In this document: in pieces, positions 1 to 6,166 of the stretch | How positions within the stretch are numbered: position 1 is the first letter of the stretch | Layout of the letters: each line of letters begins with the position of its first letter | Source of the DNA: Bacteroides sp. | Lineage (GTDB): Bacteria; Bacteroidota; Bacteroidia; Bacteroidales; Bacteroidaceae | DNA length: 6,221 nucleotides | Direction: 5' to 3' | Assembly: GCF_030151085.1 (NCBI RefSeq) | Contig: NZ_JASLER010000016.1 | Location: 1-6,221 of the forward strand | Notes under the pieces: generated by a model | Databases searched by the model: none | Told to the model about the DNA's origin: nothing | The model's input: the letters and a program-made list of their open reading frames with translations, nothing else | Translations under genes and position numbers: made by a program

Positions 1-528
1 GTGAAGCTGGAAGATGTTCCTGCTCATAGCTTGGGTGAATATACCGGCGAAAGTAGTCGTAAGACTATCGACATCAAGTATAACGAAGGTATTTTCGTAG
101 GATACCGTTGGGCTGACAAACAGAAGAAGGTTAAACCGTTATTCCCCTTCGGCCACGGTTTAAGCTATACTACTTTTGCCTATGGCAAACCGGTTGCTGA
201 CAGCAAAACAATGTCTGCTGACGGTACTTTGACTGTAAAAGTAAATGTGAAGAATACCGGTGCTCGTGAAGGTCAGGAAGTTGTGCAGATGTACATCAGC
301 GACAAGCAGTCTTCTTTGCCTCGTCCTATCAAGGAACTGAAAGGTTTCCAGAAGATTAAGCTTGCTCCGGGTGAAGAGAAAGAAGTGACTTTCACCATTA
401 ATAAAGAAGCCCTGAGCTTCTTCGACGATGCCAAGCATGCTTGGGTAGCCGAACCGGGCAAGTTTGAAGCAATCATTGCTGCTTCTGCTGCGGATATTAA
501 AGGTATAGTTCCTTTTGAATTGAAATAA
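1..528 (+). CDS. GH3 family beta-glucosidase-type glycoside hydrolase, C-terminal part (5' end outside window)
   Basis: This is the last ~175 residues of a family 3 glycoside hydrolase, a class that removes terminal beta-linked sugars from oligosaccharides, usually in the periplasm of Bacteroides. Seen in the sequence: an NEGIFVGYRW segment at residues ~28-37, the GH3 hallmark FPFGHGLSYTTF at 48-59, and then a fibronectin type III-like domain (~70-165) with VKNTGAREGQEVVQMY, the RPIKELKGF block and a closing AEPGKFEAIIAAS strand. The order and wording closely resemble the tail of E. coli BglX. The leading GTG is only the first codon in the window, not a supported start: complete GH3 enzymes of this architecture are usually about 700-800 residues, so the nucleophile Asp and the catalytic domain lie upstream and cannot be checked. 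The exact substrate cannot be told from this part. The gene ends with TAA at 526-528 and is followed by terminators. Confidence 0.93.
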   Translation: MKLEDVPAHSLGEYTGESSRKTIDIKYNEGIFVGYRWADKQKKVKPLFPFGHGLSYTTFAYGKPVADSKTMSADGTLTVKVNVKNTGAREGQEVVQMYISDKQSSLPRPIKELKGFQKIKLAPGEEKEVTFTINKEALSFFDDAKHAWVAEPGKFEAIIAASAADIKGIVPFELK

Positions 529-555
529 TTATTAAGTAATAAGTTTTTTTCTTTT
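529..555 (+). terminator. weak A/T-only stem with T-run after the GH3 gene
   Basis: Directly after the stop codon, TTATTA (529-534) and TAATAA (537-542) are complementary and are followed by a T-rich run with one C (544-555). The stem is short, has only A-T pairs and an almost absent loop, so it is weak as a terminator. The stronger GC-rich hairpin at 590-618 probably does most of the work. Confidence 0.3.
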
Positions 556-589
556 CATTAGTTATTATCAAAGATTGTGTAAAAAGGAG

Positions 590-618
590 GAAGGGTGCAC
601 CGGGAGGCTGCGCCCTTC
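590..618 (+). terminator. hairpin terminator of the GH3 gene
   Basis: GAAGGGTGC (590-598) pairs with GCGCCCTTC (610-618), nine pairs including one G-U, around an 11-nt loop. It is followed by TTGTGTATT, which is T-rich but not a pure run. It lies about 60 bases after the GH3 stop and upstream of the promoter of the peptidase gene, so it separates the two transcription units. Confidence 0.65.
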
Positions 619-663
619 TTGTGTATTAGATAGCTCCTTGTAAACAATAAAGTTGATGATATA

Positions 664-695
664 TTTAGCAGGCGAGGAAAAACCTATTATCTTTG
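664..695 (+). promoter_or_regulatory. Bacteroides-type promoter of the M3 peptidase gene
   Basis: TATCTTTG at 688-695 matches the Bacteroides primary sigma factor -7 consensus TAnnTTTG exactly. About 20 bases upstream, TTTA (664-667) is a one-mismatch version of the -33 element TTTG. Transcription would start at about 700-705, giving a leader of roughly 30 nt before the ATG at 734. The leader is A-rich and has no Shine-Dalgarno sequence, as is usual for Bacteroides. Confidence 0.7.
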
Positions 696-733
696 CAAAC
701 ACACCTATTTACAATCAAAATAGATAGAGACTT

Positions 734-2884
734 ATGAAGAAAGTTATTATGACAGCAGCTATTGCAGCTATCTTAGGAGGATGTGCATCTCAACCGAAAA
801 ATGGTGATGCGTCCGGTAATCCTCTTTTGACAGAGTACACAACCCCTTTCCAGGTTCCGCCATTCGAACAGATCAAGATGGAGCATTACAAACCTGCTTT
901 CCTGCAAGGTATGGAAGAACAAATGAAGGAAGTTGAGGCCATTATCAACAACCCCGAAGCCCCTACCTTTGAAAACACCATTGTGGCATTAGACCAGAGC
1001 GGGGAACTTTACCGCAAGGTACGCACCGTCTTTGGCGGACTGAACAGTGCCAATACCAACGATGACATGCAGGCTTTGAGTAAGGAACTTTCTCCTTTGC
1101 AGTCTAAGCATAGCGATGACATGAACCTTAATCCTAAACTCTTTGCCCGTGTCAAAGAGGTATATGACAATCAGGATAAATTCAACCTGGACAAGGAACA
1201 GAAGAAGTTACTTGAGGAAACTTATAAAGAATTTGTTCGTGGTGGTGCCAATCTCGATGCCGAGAGCCAGAAGAAGTTGCGCGAGCTGAATAGTGAAATA
1301 TCCATGCTGCAACTAACTTTCGGTCAGAATATGTTGAAGGAAACTAATGCCTTCAAGTTGGTAATAGATAAGAAAGAAGACCTGGCAGGACTTTCCGAAT
1401 CCTTGATTGCCGCTGCTGCCGAACAAGCTCAGAAAGATAGCTTGGAAGGTAAGTGGGTATTTACCCTTCAAAACCCTAGCGTGATGCCTTTCCTGCAATA
1501 TGCCGATAATCGTGATTTGCGTGAGAAGATATTCAATGGCTACATCAGCCGTGGCAACAACGGCAATGCCAACGATAATAAAGAAGTAGTTCGTAAACTT
1601 ATCAAAGCCCGCCTTGAGAAGGCAAAATTGATGGGTTATGAAGACTACGCCTCATTTGTGCTCGAAGAGCGTATGTCGAAGAACTCGGCTGCCGTATACG
1701 ATCTGCTCGACCAGATCTGGACTCCTACTTTGTCTAAAGCCAAAGAGGAATTAGCTGACATCAACGCCGAAATCAAAAAAGACGGCAAGAACTTTACCGC
1801 CGAAGGTTGGGACTGGCGCTACTATGCCGACCGTGCCCGTAAGGCCAAGTTCGACCTTGATGAGAACCAGATTCGTCCTTACTTGAAGCTTGATAATGTG
1901 CGTGACGGTATCTTCTACGTATGCCAGAAACTCTATGGCATCAGCTTCTCACCTTTGACAAATGTTCCTCTTCCTCATCCCGAAGCACAAGCCTTTGAAT
2001 GTAAGGATAAGGATGGCTCGCATCTGGGCGTTCTCTATATGGACTTCTTCCCCCGTGCTAGTAAGCGTGGTGGAGCATGGTGCGGTACTTACCGTTCGCA
2101 GACATACGCAGATGGCAAAAAGGTAGCTCCGGTAGTAACTATTGTCTGCAACTTCACCAAGCCTTCCGAAGGACAACCTGCTCTGCTGAGTGCCGATGAA
2201 GCTAATACCTTCTTCCACGAGTTTGGCCATGCCCTGCACAATCTGTTCAAGGATGTACATTACTACGGCGTTGCAAACGTACCACGCGACTTCGTTGAGT
2301 TGCCTTCTCAAATTATGGAACATTGGGTATTCGAGCCCGAGGTATTGAAAGTATATGCCAAGCATTACCAGACAGGTGAAGTAATCCCTGCCGAACTGAT
2401 TGAGAAGCTTGATAAGAGCGGCAAATATGGTCAAGGATTTGCTACTGCCGAATATACCGCTGCATCTGTGCTGGATATGGACTTCCATGTCTTGAAAGAA
2501 GTGCCCGAAACTATGGATGTCATGAAGTTCGAAGCTGACGCCTTGAACAAGCGTGGTGCTTTGAAGCAGATACCTTCACGCTACCGCACTACTTACTTCA
2601 ACCATACGATGGGTGGTGGCTATACAGCCGGTTACTATAGTTATATTTGGGCAGAAGTTCTTGATTCCGATGCTTTCCAGGCATTCGTAGAAAGTGGTGA
2701 CCTCTTTAATCAAGAGTATGCCGATAAGTTCCGCAAATACATCCTCACTCCCGGCGGCATTGACGATGCAATGGATATGTACGTTAACTTCCGTGGCAAG
2801 AAGCCGGGGATTGAACCATTGCTGGAGAATAGAGGGCTGGTTTATAAGGTAACATTACCTCCTTTTATAGCTCCTCAACCTTAA
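734..2884 (+). CDS. dcp: M3 family zinc metallopeptidase, peptidyl-dipeptidase Dcp-like lipoprotein
   Basis: This 716-residue protein belongs to the M3 (thimet oligopeptidase/Dcp) family, whose members cleave short peptides; Dcp removes C-terminal dipeptides. Seen: an N-terminal lipoprotein signal (MKK, hydrophobic stretch, LGGC with the lipid-bearing Cys at residue 17), so it is expected to be membrane-anchored in the cell envelope. A long helical N-terminal region follows. The zinc motif is HEFGH (H495, E496, H499), and the third ligand is most likely E522 in RDFVELPSQ. The family's C-terminal substrate block, FNHTMGGGYTAGYYSYIW, holds H624, Y630 and Y637; these line up with the His/Tyr residues that bind substrate and stabilise the transition state in Dcp and thimet oligopeptidase. 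All key residues are present, so it should be active. Length fits Dcp (about 680) plus a signal peptide and linker. The spacing from the first zinc His to the Glu is 27, against 29 in E. coli Dcp. The start is supported by the signal peptide and the promoter at 664-695. Whether it is strictly a dipeptidase or an OpdA-like endopeptidase is not settled. Confidence 0.95.
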   Translation: MKKVIMTAAIAAILGGCASQPKNGDASGNPLLTEYTTPFQVPPFEQIKMEHYKPAFLQGMEEQMKEVEAIINNPEAPTFENTIVALDQSGELYRKVRTVFGGLNSANTNDDMQALSKELSPLQSKHSDDMNLNPKLFARVKEVYDNQDKFNLDKEQKKLLEETYKEFVRGGANLDAESQKKLRELNSEISMLQLTFGQNMLKETNAFKLVIDKKEDLAGLSESLIAAAAEQAQKDSLEGKWVFTLQNPSVMPFLQYADNRDLREKIFNGYISRGNNGNANDNKEVVRKLIKARLEKAKLMGYEDYASFVLEERMSKNSAAVYDLLDQIWTPTLSKAKEELADINAEIKKDGKNFTAEGWDWRYYADRARKAKFDLDENQIRPYLKLDNVRDGIFYVCQKLYGISFSPLTNVPLPHPEAQAFECKDKDGSHLGVLYMDFFPRASKRGGAWCGTYRSQTYADGKKVAPVVTIVCNFTKPSEGQPALLSADEANTFFHEFGHALHNLFKDVHYYGVANVPRDFVELPSQIMEHWVFEPEVLKVYAKHYQTGEVIPAELIEKLDKSGKYGQGFATAEYTAASVLDMDFHVLKEVPETMDVMKFEADALNKRGALKQIPSRYRTTYFNHTMGGGYTAGYYSYIWAEVLDSDAFQAFVESGDLFNQEYADKFRKYILTPGGIDDAMDMYVNFRGKKPGIEPLLENRGLVYKVTLPPFIAPQP

Positions 2885-2906
2885 TTACTCTTTAGACTAT
2901 CATATT

Positions 2907-2944
2907 ACACTCCTATAAGTGCGGGCTTACACTTATAGGAGTGT
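2907..2944. terminator. bidirectional hairpin terminator between converging genes
   Basis: A perfect 15-bp stem: the arm at 2907-2921 (ACACTCCTATAAGTG) is complementary to 2930-2944, with an 8-nt loop. On the plus strand it is followed by TTATTTATG-type T-rich sequence, 22 bases after the peptidase stop. On the minus strand it lies about 50 bases after the end of the ATPase gene. It therefore probably ends transcription from both sides. Confidence 0.85.
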
Positions 2945-2954
2945 TTATTTATGC

Positions 2955-2977
2955 GGCTACTAGTGTGATTAGTGGCC
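2955..2977. terminator. second small hairpin in the convergent gap
   Basis: GGCTACTAGT (2955-2964) can pair with ATTAGTGGCC (2968-2977), ten pairs including two G-U on the plus strand, around a 3-nt loop. AT-rich sequence with a T5 run follows (2991-2995). It could be a backup terminator for either direction. On the minus strand the two G-U pairs become A-C mismatches, so it folds better in plus-strand RNA. Confidence 0.4.
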
Positions 2978-2993
2978 TATATAAATTGTATTT

Positions 2994-4133
2994 TTACAGA
3001 TTATTGTACGGTAACGTCTGTAGCCAAAGCTCCATAAAGCGGTCGTAGACTTGGTATCCCTTATCAGACTTATACACATATTCTTTATCTATGAGGACTT
3101 TGAGAGCTGTATTAACACTACTACTCCCTTTCAGTTTGTATTTGCCGATGAATACTGAGCTATTGATGCCGGTTACAATTTTTTCTCTAGCTATGGCACG
3201 TAATAGGGTTGACTGATTTTCCGTCAACATGCCATAGAGTTGCTGATAAGAATCTATTTCGGACTGGATGATGTCTGCCAAGCAAACATCAATCGTTTTC
3301 TCTTCTATAGACGAATTGCTTTGTTCGTAAAGGCGGTTTAGCATGTATTGCATGTACCACGTGTGTCCTTCAAAGCGTTCGTAAATCTGCATAAAAAGAA
3401 ATTTGTCCAGTTGTTTGCCTCCTTTTTTCATCCAACTTTGGGCAAAGGATAGGTAGTTTTCGGCGGGGATGGGCTGGAGAGCCATTTTCTCCGTACTTCG
3501 ATAGAAAGGGCGTTTGGCAGAGGAGAAGATATCGTTCATGATATGCTGCTTGCTACCCGAAAAGATGAAATGTACGTGAGGTAGGAATTGTATGTATGAA
3601 CGTAATAGACCTTCTACACCTTTTTCCTGATATTCGGTGATTTGTTGAAACTCGTCAATGGCAATATAACATTCTTTACCCGAATGCTCCAGATAATCAA
3701 AGATTTCTTTAAGAGTAGCTTGTGCTTGAGCCGGTTGAAAGTCAAGTGTGACTTGTGGTGTTCCGTTCAACGGGTCGTTGGAATAGATAAGGCGGCAACT
3801 CTTGAAGAAGCCGGTAAGTGTGGTCAACGCTTTTTGTGAGAGAGTATCAAGTTTTCCGATAACAGTTTGCCCGAAGAGGATGATAAAATCATTCAGGCAG
3901 GTAGTGGAAAAGATATCCATATAGAAGCATGCAGTCTCAGTCTCTTGCTGTTGGATATGGTAGAAGGCATTCTTTATTAAGCCGGTTTTTCCCATACGGC
4001 GAGGGCTCATCAGGGTTATATGCCGCCCGTTTTTTAGAGCGGAAATCAACTTCTGCGTTTGTTCCTCCCTGTCGCAAAAATACTCAGGAGAAATATACCC
4101 ATAAACTAAAAAAGGATTAGCTATTCTATTCAT
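2994..4133 (-). CDS. ATP-binding protein, ATPase_2/STAND-like P-loop ATPase with C-terminal winged helix
   Basis: This 379-residue P-loop ATPase resembles the archaeal-type ATPase_2 (PF01637) group, which is expanded in many copies in Bacteroides. Seen: an N-terminal NPFLVYGYISPEYFCDREEQ segment (6-25, the entry strand typical of the group), Walker A SPRRMGKT at 43-50, Walker B hhhhDE at 155-161 (YIAIDEFQQI, catalytic E161), and FSGS at 191-194 in the sensor-1 position. A helical linker follows, and then a C-terminal region (about 305-375) that looks like a winged helix and ends in the family's DRFMELWL motif. No signal peptide or membrane segment is seen, so it should be cytoplasmic. The ATPase residues are intact. 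Known members are poorly characterised; related STAND proteins act as regulators or in defence, but nothing here assigns a job. There is no attached nuclease-like DUF234 domain, effector or transposase. The start ATG at 4133 begins the conserved N-terminus directly. The gene lies 100 bases downstream of the Cys-rich gene on the same strand, with a terminator-like palindrome between them and no clear promoter of its own. Confidence 0.88.
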   Translation of the reverse strand: MNRIANPFLVYGYISPEYFCDREEQTQKLISALKNGRHITLMSPRRMGKTGLIKNAFYHIQQQETETACFYMDIFSTTCLNDFIILFGQTVIGKLDTLSQKALTTLTGFFKSCRLIYSNDPLNGTPQVTLDFQPAQAQATLKEIFDYLEHSGKECYIAIDEFQQITEYQEKGVEGLLRSYIQFLPHVHFIFSGSKQHIMNDIFSSAKRPFYRSTEKMALQPIPAENYLSFAQSWMKKGGKQLDKFLFMQIYERFEGHTWYMQYMLNRLYEQSNSSIEEKTIDVCLADIIQSEIDSYQQLYGMLTENQSTLLRAIAREKIVTGINSSVFIGKYKLKGSSSVNTALKVLIDKEYVYKSDKGYQVYDRFMELWLQTLPYNNL

Positions 4134-4150
4134 AAGCAGTAATTTATTTA

Positions 4151-4184
4151 TAGCACAAAAAGTGTAGCACTTTTTGTGCTACAC
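4151..4184 (-). terminator. nested palindrome; intrinsic terminator of the Cys-rich gene, possible regulator of the ATPase gene
   Basis: Two mutually exclusive hairpins share these bases. Read on the minus strand, GTGTAGCAC (4184-4176) pairs with GTGCTACAC (4170-4162) around an A5 loop and is followed by T5 (4161-4157): a classic intrinsic terminator about 50 bases after the 118-residue gene. Alternatively, 4151-4164 pairs perfectly with 4168-4181 (14 bp, 3-nt loop), absorbing the T-run into the stem. The palindrome ends only 17 bases before the ATPase start, so it could also act as an operator or attenuator; that role is inference. Confidence 0.7.
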
Positions 4185-4233
4185 AAATTACGCTATAACT
4201 TTTTGGATTAGCAAATGTTTGAGTAATAATCTA

Positions 4234-4590
4234 CTATTTCCTTTTCTTGAAGATCTTCGTAAATAGATCCTTAATGAGTAGGCTTAAGGGTAATAATCCA
4301 AAGACTGTTTCTAACGGATGTGTCCGAATAGCCCATAGGCATATCTTGAAATCTGTAAATGTTCTTTTTAAGCGTGGAGAACGATAGTGGTCACATTTCA
4401 TGTTCCAAAGAATGTTTCCGAATAAACAGCATGTACATTCCATCGTGTTTTTTGAAGCTTCGTGTAAGTTATCCAATACAATATCTATAGGGATATTCTC
4501 GTCTATGAATGCAAATGGGTCGGTAGATTCTTCTAATTTGCGCAATAAATCACAGGTACAGTCGGGACAGTGAGGATTATTGGATTCCAT
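4234..4590 (-). CDS. hypothetical cysteine-rich small protein (118 aa)
   Basis: I do not recognise this protein. It has eight cysteines: C8, C11 and C13 in HCPDCTC near the N-terminus, C52, C54 and C55 in ECTCC, then C66 (CDH) and C84. The paired Cys clusters suggest a metal-binding or redox fold, but no known zinc-ribbon spacing is matched with confidence. The first half is acidic (EESTDPFAFIDENIPIDIVLD); the second half is basic. Residues ~92-114 are hydrophobic (ETVFGLLPLSLLIKDLFTKIF) and end in KKRK, which could be a membrane-associated or amphipathic tail. No signal peptide is present. It is read from ATG at 4590 and stops with TAG at 4236-4234, before an intrinsic terminator. Its sequence is AT-rich, like the adjacent ATPase gene and unlike uxuA. 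Its reality as a gene rests on an uninterrupted frame, a sensible composition and the terminator placed after it. Confidence 0.6.
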   Translation of the reverse strand: MESNNPHCPDCTCDLLRKLEESTDPFAFIDENIPIDIVLDNLHEASKNTMECTCCLFGNILWNMKCDHYRSPRLKRTFTDFKICLWAIRTHPLETVFGLLPLSLLIKDLFTKIFKKRK

Positions 4591-4638
4591 GGCTTTGAAC
4601 TTTAAGTTAATATAAGGTTCCCATGTGCCAATAAAAAT

Positions 4639-4726
4639 GGCGTGGAAACTATTGTCGATATTATTATTCCAACATAAGGCTCTGGTAAACCACTAAGCAA
4701 ATAATAACAAGCAATAGCTCCACGCC
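4639..4726. repeat. structured hairpin repeat, unit 1
   Basis: An 88-nt imperfect palindrome. The ends GGCGTGGA (4639-4646) and TCCACGCC (4719-4726) pair perfectly; inside them CTATTG (4649-4654) pairs with CAATAG (4712-4717), and TTATTATT (4661-4668) with AATAATAA (4700-4707). The ~31-nt apical loop contains CCAACAT (4669-4675), TCTGGTAAA (4681-4689) and TAAGC (4694-4698), all of which recur in unit 2. It does not encode a recognisable protein. Confidence 0.8.
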
Positions 4727-4733
4727 AAGATGT

Positions 4734-4750
4734 ATATAACAAAGTTATAT
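4734..4750. repeat. short perfect hairpin between the two repeat units
   Basis: ATATAAC (4734-4740) and GTTATAT (4744-4750) are perfect inverted repeats around AAA. They sit at the centre of the larger inverted arrangement formed by units 1 and 2. Confidence 0.6.
4740..4747 (-). promoter_or_regulatory. candidate -7 promoter element pointing at the Cys-rich gene
   Basis: On the minus strand this reads TAACTTTG, an exact fit to the Bacteroides -7 consensus TAnnTTTG. It would give a leader of about 140 nt that contains all of repeat unit 1 before the ATG at 4590. No TTTG is found at the expected -33 distance, and the match overlaps the central hairpin, so it may be chance. Confidence 0.3.
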
Positions 4751-4758
4751 GCAACTAT

Positions 4759-4842
4759 GACGTGGAGACTCTCACCTATTATTCGCGCTTATGAAATTTT
4801 ACCAGAATTTAATGTTGGCGAATAATGAAATGAATTTCTCCA
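4759..4842. repeat. structured hairpin repeat, unit 2 (inverted, diverged copy of unit 1)
   Basis: This aligns along its whole length with the reverse complement of unit 1, sharing in order CGTGGAG, TATT, GCTTA, TTTACCAGA (4798-4806) and ATGTTGG (4812-4818), with a few small gaps. It also folds on itself: TGGAGA (4763-4768) with TCTCCA (4837-4842), and ATTATTCGC (4778-4786) with GCGAATAAT (4818-4826). The stem sequences differ from unit 1 yet still pair, which argues that the fold is maintained. Confidence 0.75.
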
Positions 4843-4850
4843 AAATGAAA

Positions 4851-4882
4851 CGCACCTTCTCCTACTTCAAGGGGAAGGTGCG
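4851..4882 (-). terminator. uxuA: intrinsic terminator of uxuA
   Basis: CGCACCTTCTCC (4851-4862) pairs with GGGGAAGGTGCG (4871-4882), twelve pairs with one non-Watson-Crick pair, around an 8-nt loop. On the minus strand it lies about 65 bases after the uxuA stop and is followed by TTTCATTTT. No plus-strand gene precedes it closely, so it serves uxuA and insulates it from the repeat region. Confidence 0.8.
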
Positions 4883-4946
4883 ACAAAGATATACAATTTT
4901 CTAACTACTTGTAATGACTCTAGCTATATAAATTCACTACTTGTAT

Positions 4947-6125
4947 CTACTTCAGATACTCCATAGACTTTGCAATACCCATTTCCAATCCTCTTAGTTC
5001 TGCCAATCCACGCAGGCGACCTATGCAGGAGTAACCCGGATTGGTTTTCTTTTTCAGGTCATCCACCATCTGATGTCCGTGGTCGGGACGCATCGGAATG
5101 GAGACACCACGGTGCTGTTGCAGTTCGAGGAAGGCTTTCATGACGTGATACATATCGACATCCCCTTCGAGGTGATTGGCTTCGTAGAAGTTGCCTTCGG
5201 CATCGCGTTGGGTACTACGGAGGTGAACGAAGTTTATACGGTCGGCGAACTGGGTCATCATGGCAGCACAATCATTGGCACTACTTACACCGAAGGAACC
5301 GGTGCAGAGGCATAGACCGTTGCTCTTATTGGGAACGGCATCAATGATTGCCTGGAAGTCCGCTGCACAGCTCATGATACGTGGTAAACCAAGGATAGAA
5401 CGAGGAGGGTCATCCGGATGAATAACCAATTCTACGCCTGCTTCGTCGGCAACGGGAGCAATCTCTTGTAAGAAATAGATCAGGTTGGCACGTAGCTTTT
5501 CGGGAGTGATGGTATTGTAGCGGTCCAGTTCTTGTTGGAACTGTTCAAGTGTGAAGCTTTCTTCAGAACCCGGCAGACCGGCGATCATGTTGCGGATGAG
5601 GAGTTGCTTGTCGGCTTCGGTCATTCGCTCTAAGCGGGCTTTTGCCTTTGCCTTTTCTTCTTCGGTGTAATCGTTTTCAGCACCCGGACGTTTCAGCAGG
5701 AAGAGGTCGAAGGCGATGAAGGCGGCACGTTCGAAACGGAGAGCACGGCTACCGTCGGGCAGTTCGTAGGCAAGATCGGTGCGAGTCCAGTCCAGTACGG
5801 GCATGAAGTTGTAGGTGACGATGTTTACGCCACATTTGCCGAGGTTGCGCAGGCTTTCTTTATAGTTGTCGATATACTTCTGGTAGTCTCCGGTTTGGGT
5901 CTTGATATGTTCGTGTACGGGTACACTCTCTACCACAGACCAGCGCAGACCCACTGCTTCGATTATCTCTTTGCGTTTCATGATTTCTTCTACTGTCCAC
6001 ACTTCGCCGTTGGGGATGTGGTGCAGTGCGTTGACAATGCCGGTAGCTCCGGCTTGTTTGATATCCCAAAGGCTTACGGGGTCGTTAGGACCGTACCAAC
6101 GCCAGGTTTGTTCACATAAGATCAT
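4947..6125 (-). CDS. uxuA: mannonate dehydratase
   Basis: UxuA dehydrates D-mannonate to 2-dehydro-3-deoxy-D-gluconate in the glucuronate branch of hexuronate catabolism; it is a cytoplasmic Mn/Fe-dependent TIM-barrel enzyme. With the start at 6125 it has 392 residues, close to E. coli UxuA (394), and is alignable throughout. Seen: the N-terminal EQTWRWYGPNDPVSL block, ALHHIPNGEVW, SVVESVPVHEHIKT, YNFMPVLDWTRTDL, and the metal-binding positions expected for the family, H236 (VIHPDDPP), C274 (CTGSFG), H301 (HLRST) and D348 with H349 (MRPDHGHQM). All are intact, as is DLKKKTNPGYSCIGRLRGLAE near the end. The frame remains open to an ATG at 6170, adding 15 residues (RHNINQTES...) that are not expected in the family; those codons overlap a hairpin, so the ATG at 6125 is preferred. 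No promoter is visible. In many bacteria uxuB or other hexuronate genes adjoin; the upstream side lies outside the window. Confidence 0.96.
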   Translation of the reverse strand: MILCEQTWRWYGPNDPVSLWDIKQAGATGIVNALHHIPNGEVWTVEEIMKRKEIIEAVGLRWSVVESVPVHEHIKTQTGDYQKYIDNYKESLRNLGKCGVNIVTYNFMPVLDWTRTDLAYELPDGSRALRFERAAFIAFDLFLLKRPGAENDYTEEEKAKAKARLERMTEADKQLLIRNMIAGLPGSEESFTLEQFQQELDRYNTITPEKLRANLIYFLQEIAPVADEAGVELVIHPDDPPRSILGLPRIMSCAADFQAIIDAVPNKSNGLCLCTGSFGVSSANDCAAMMTQFADRINFVHLRSTQRDAEGNFYEANHLEGDVDMYHVMKAFLELQQHRGVSIPMRPDHGHQMVDDLKKKTNPGYSCIGRLRGLAELRGLEMGIAKSMEYLK

Positions 6126-6166
6126 ATATATAATGTTTAGTGATTCTGTTTGATTTATATTATGCC

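Noticed and set aside
1949..2488. 179-codon open frame on the minus strand
   Set aside because: It lies fully antisense to the zinc-site region of the M3 peptidase, whose motifs are unmistakable; its own translation shows no family features.
3642..4120. Plus-strand open frames of 63-65 codons across the ATPase gene
   Set aside because: They are shadows of the minus-strand ATPase, which has intact Walker motifs.
4637..4696. 19-codon plus-strand frame (MAWKLLS...) inside repeat unit 1
   Set aside because: The frame is set by the palindrome, the equivalent frame in unit 2 has no start codon, and no gene follows on that strand for a leader peptide to control.
4639..4842. CRISPR array
   Set aside because: There are only two copies, in inverted rather than direct orientation, with no spacer-repeat periodicity and no cas genes.
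4633..4847. AAAAT on both sides of the repeat pair as a target-site duplication
   Set aside because: The five bases are A-rich and expected by chance in this AT-rich gap, and the right-hand boundary of unit 2 is not sharp enough to define an insertion edge.
5073..5315. Plus-strand open frame across uxuA, and similar frames at 5860-6153
   Set aside because: All are antisense or out-of-frame to the well-supported uxuA reading frame and have no recognisable features.
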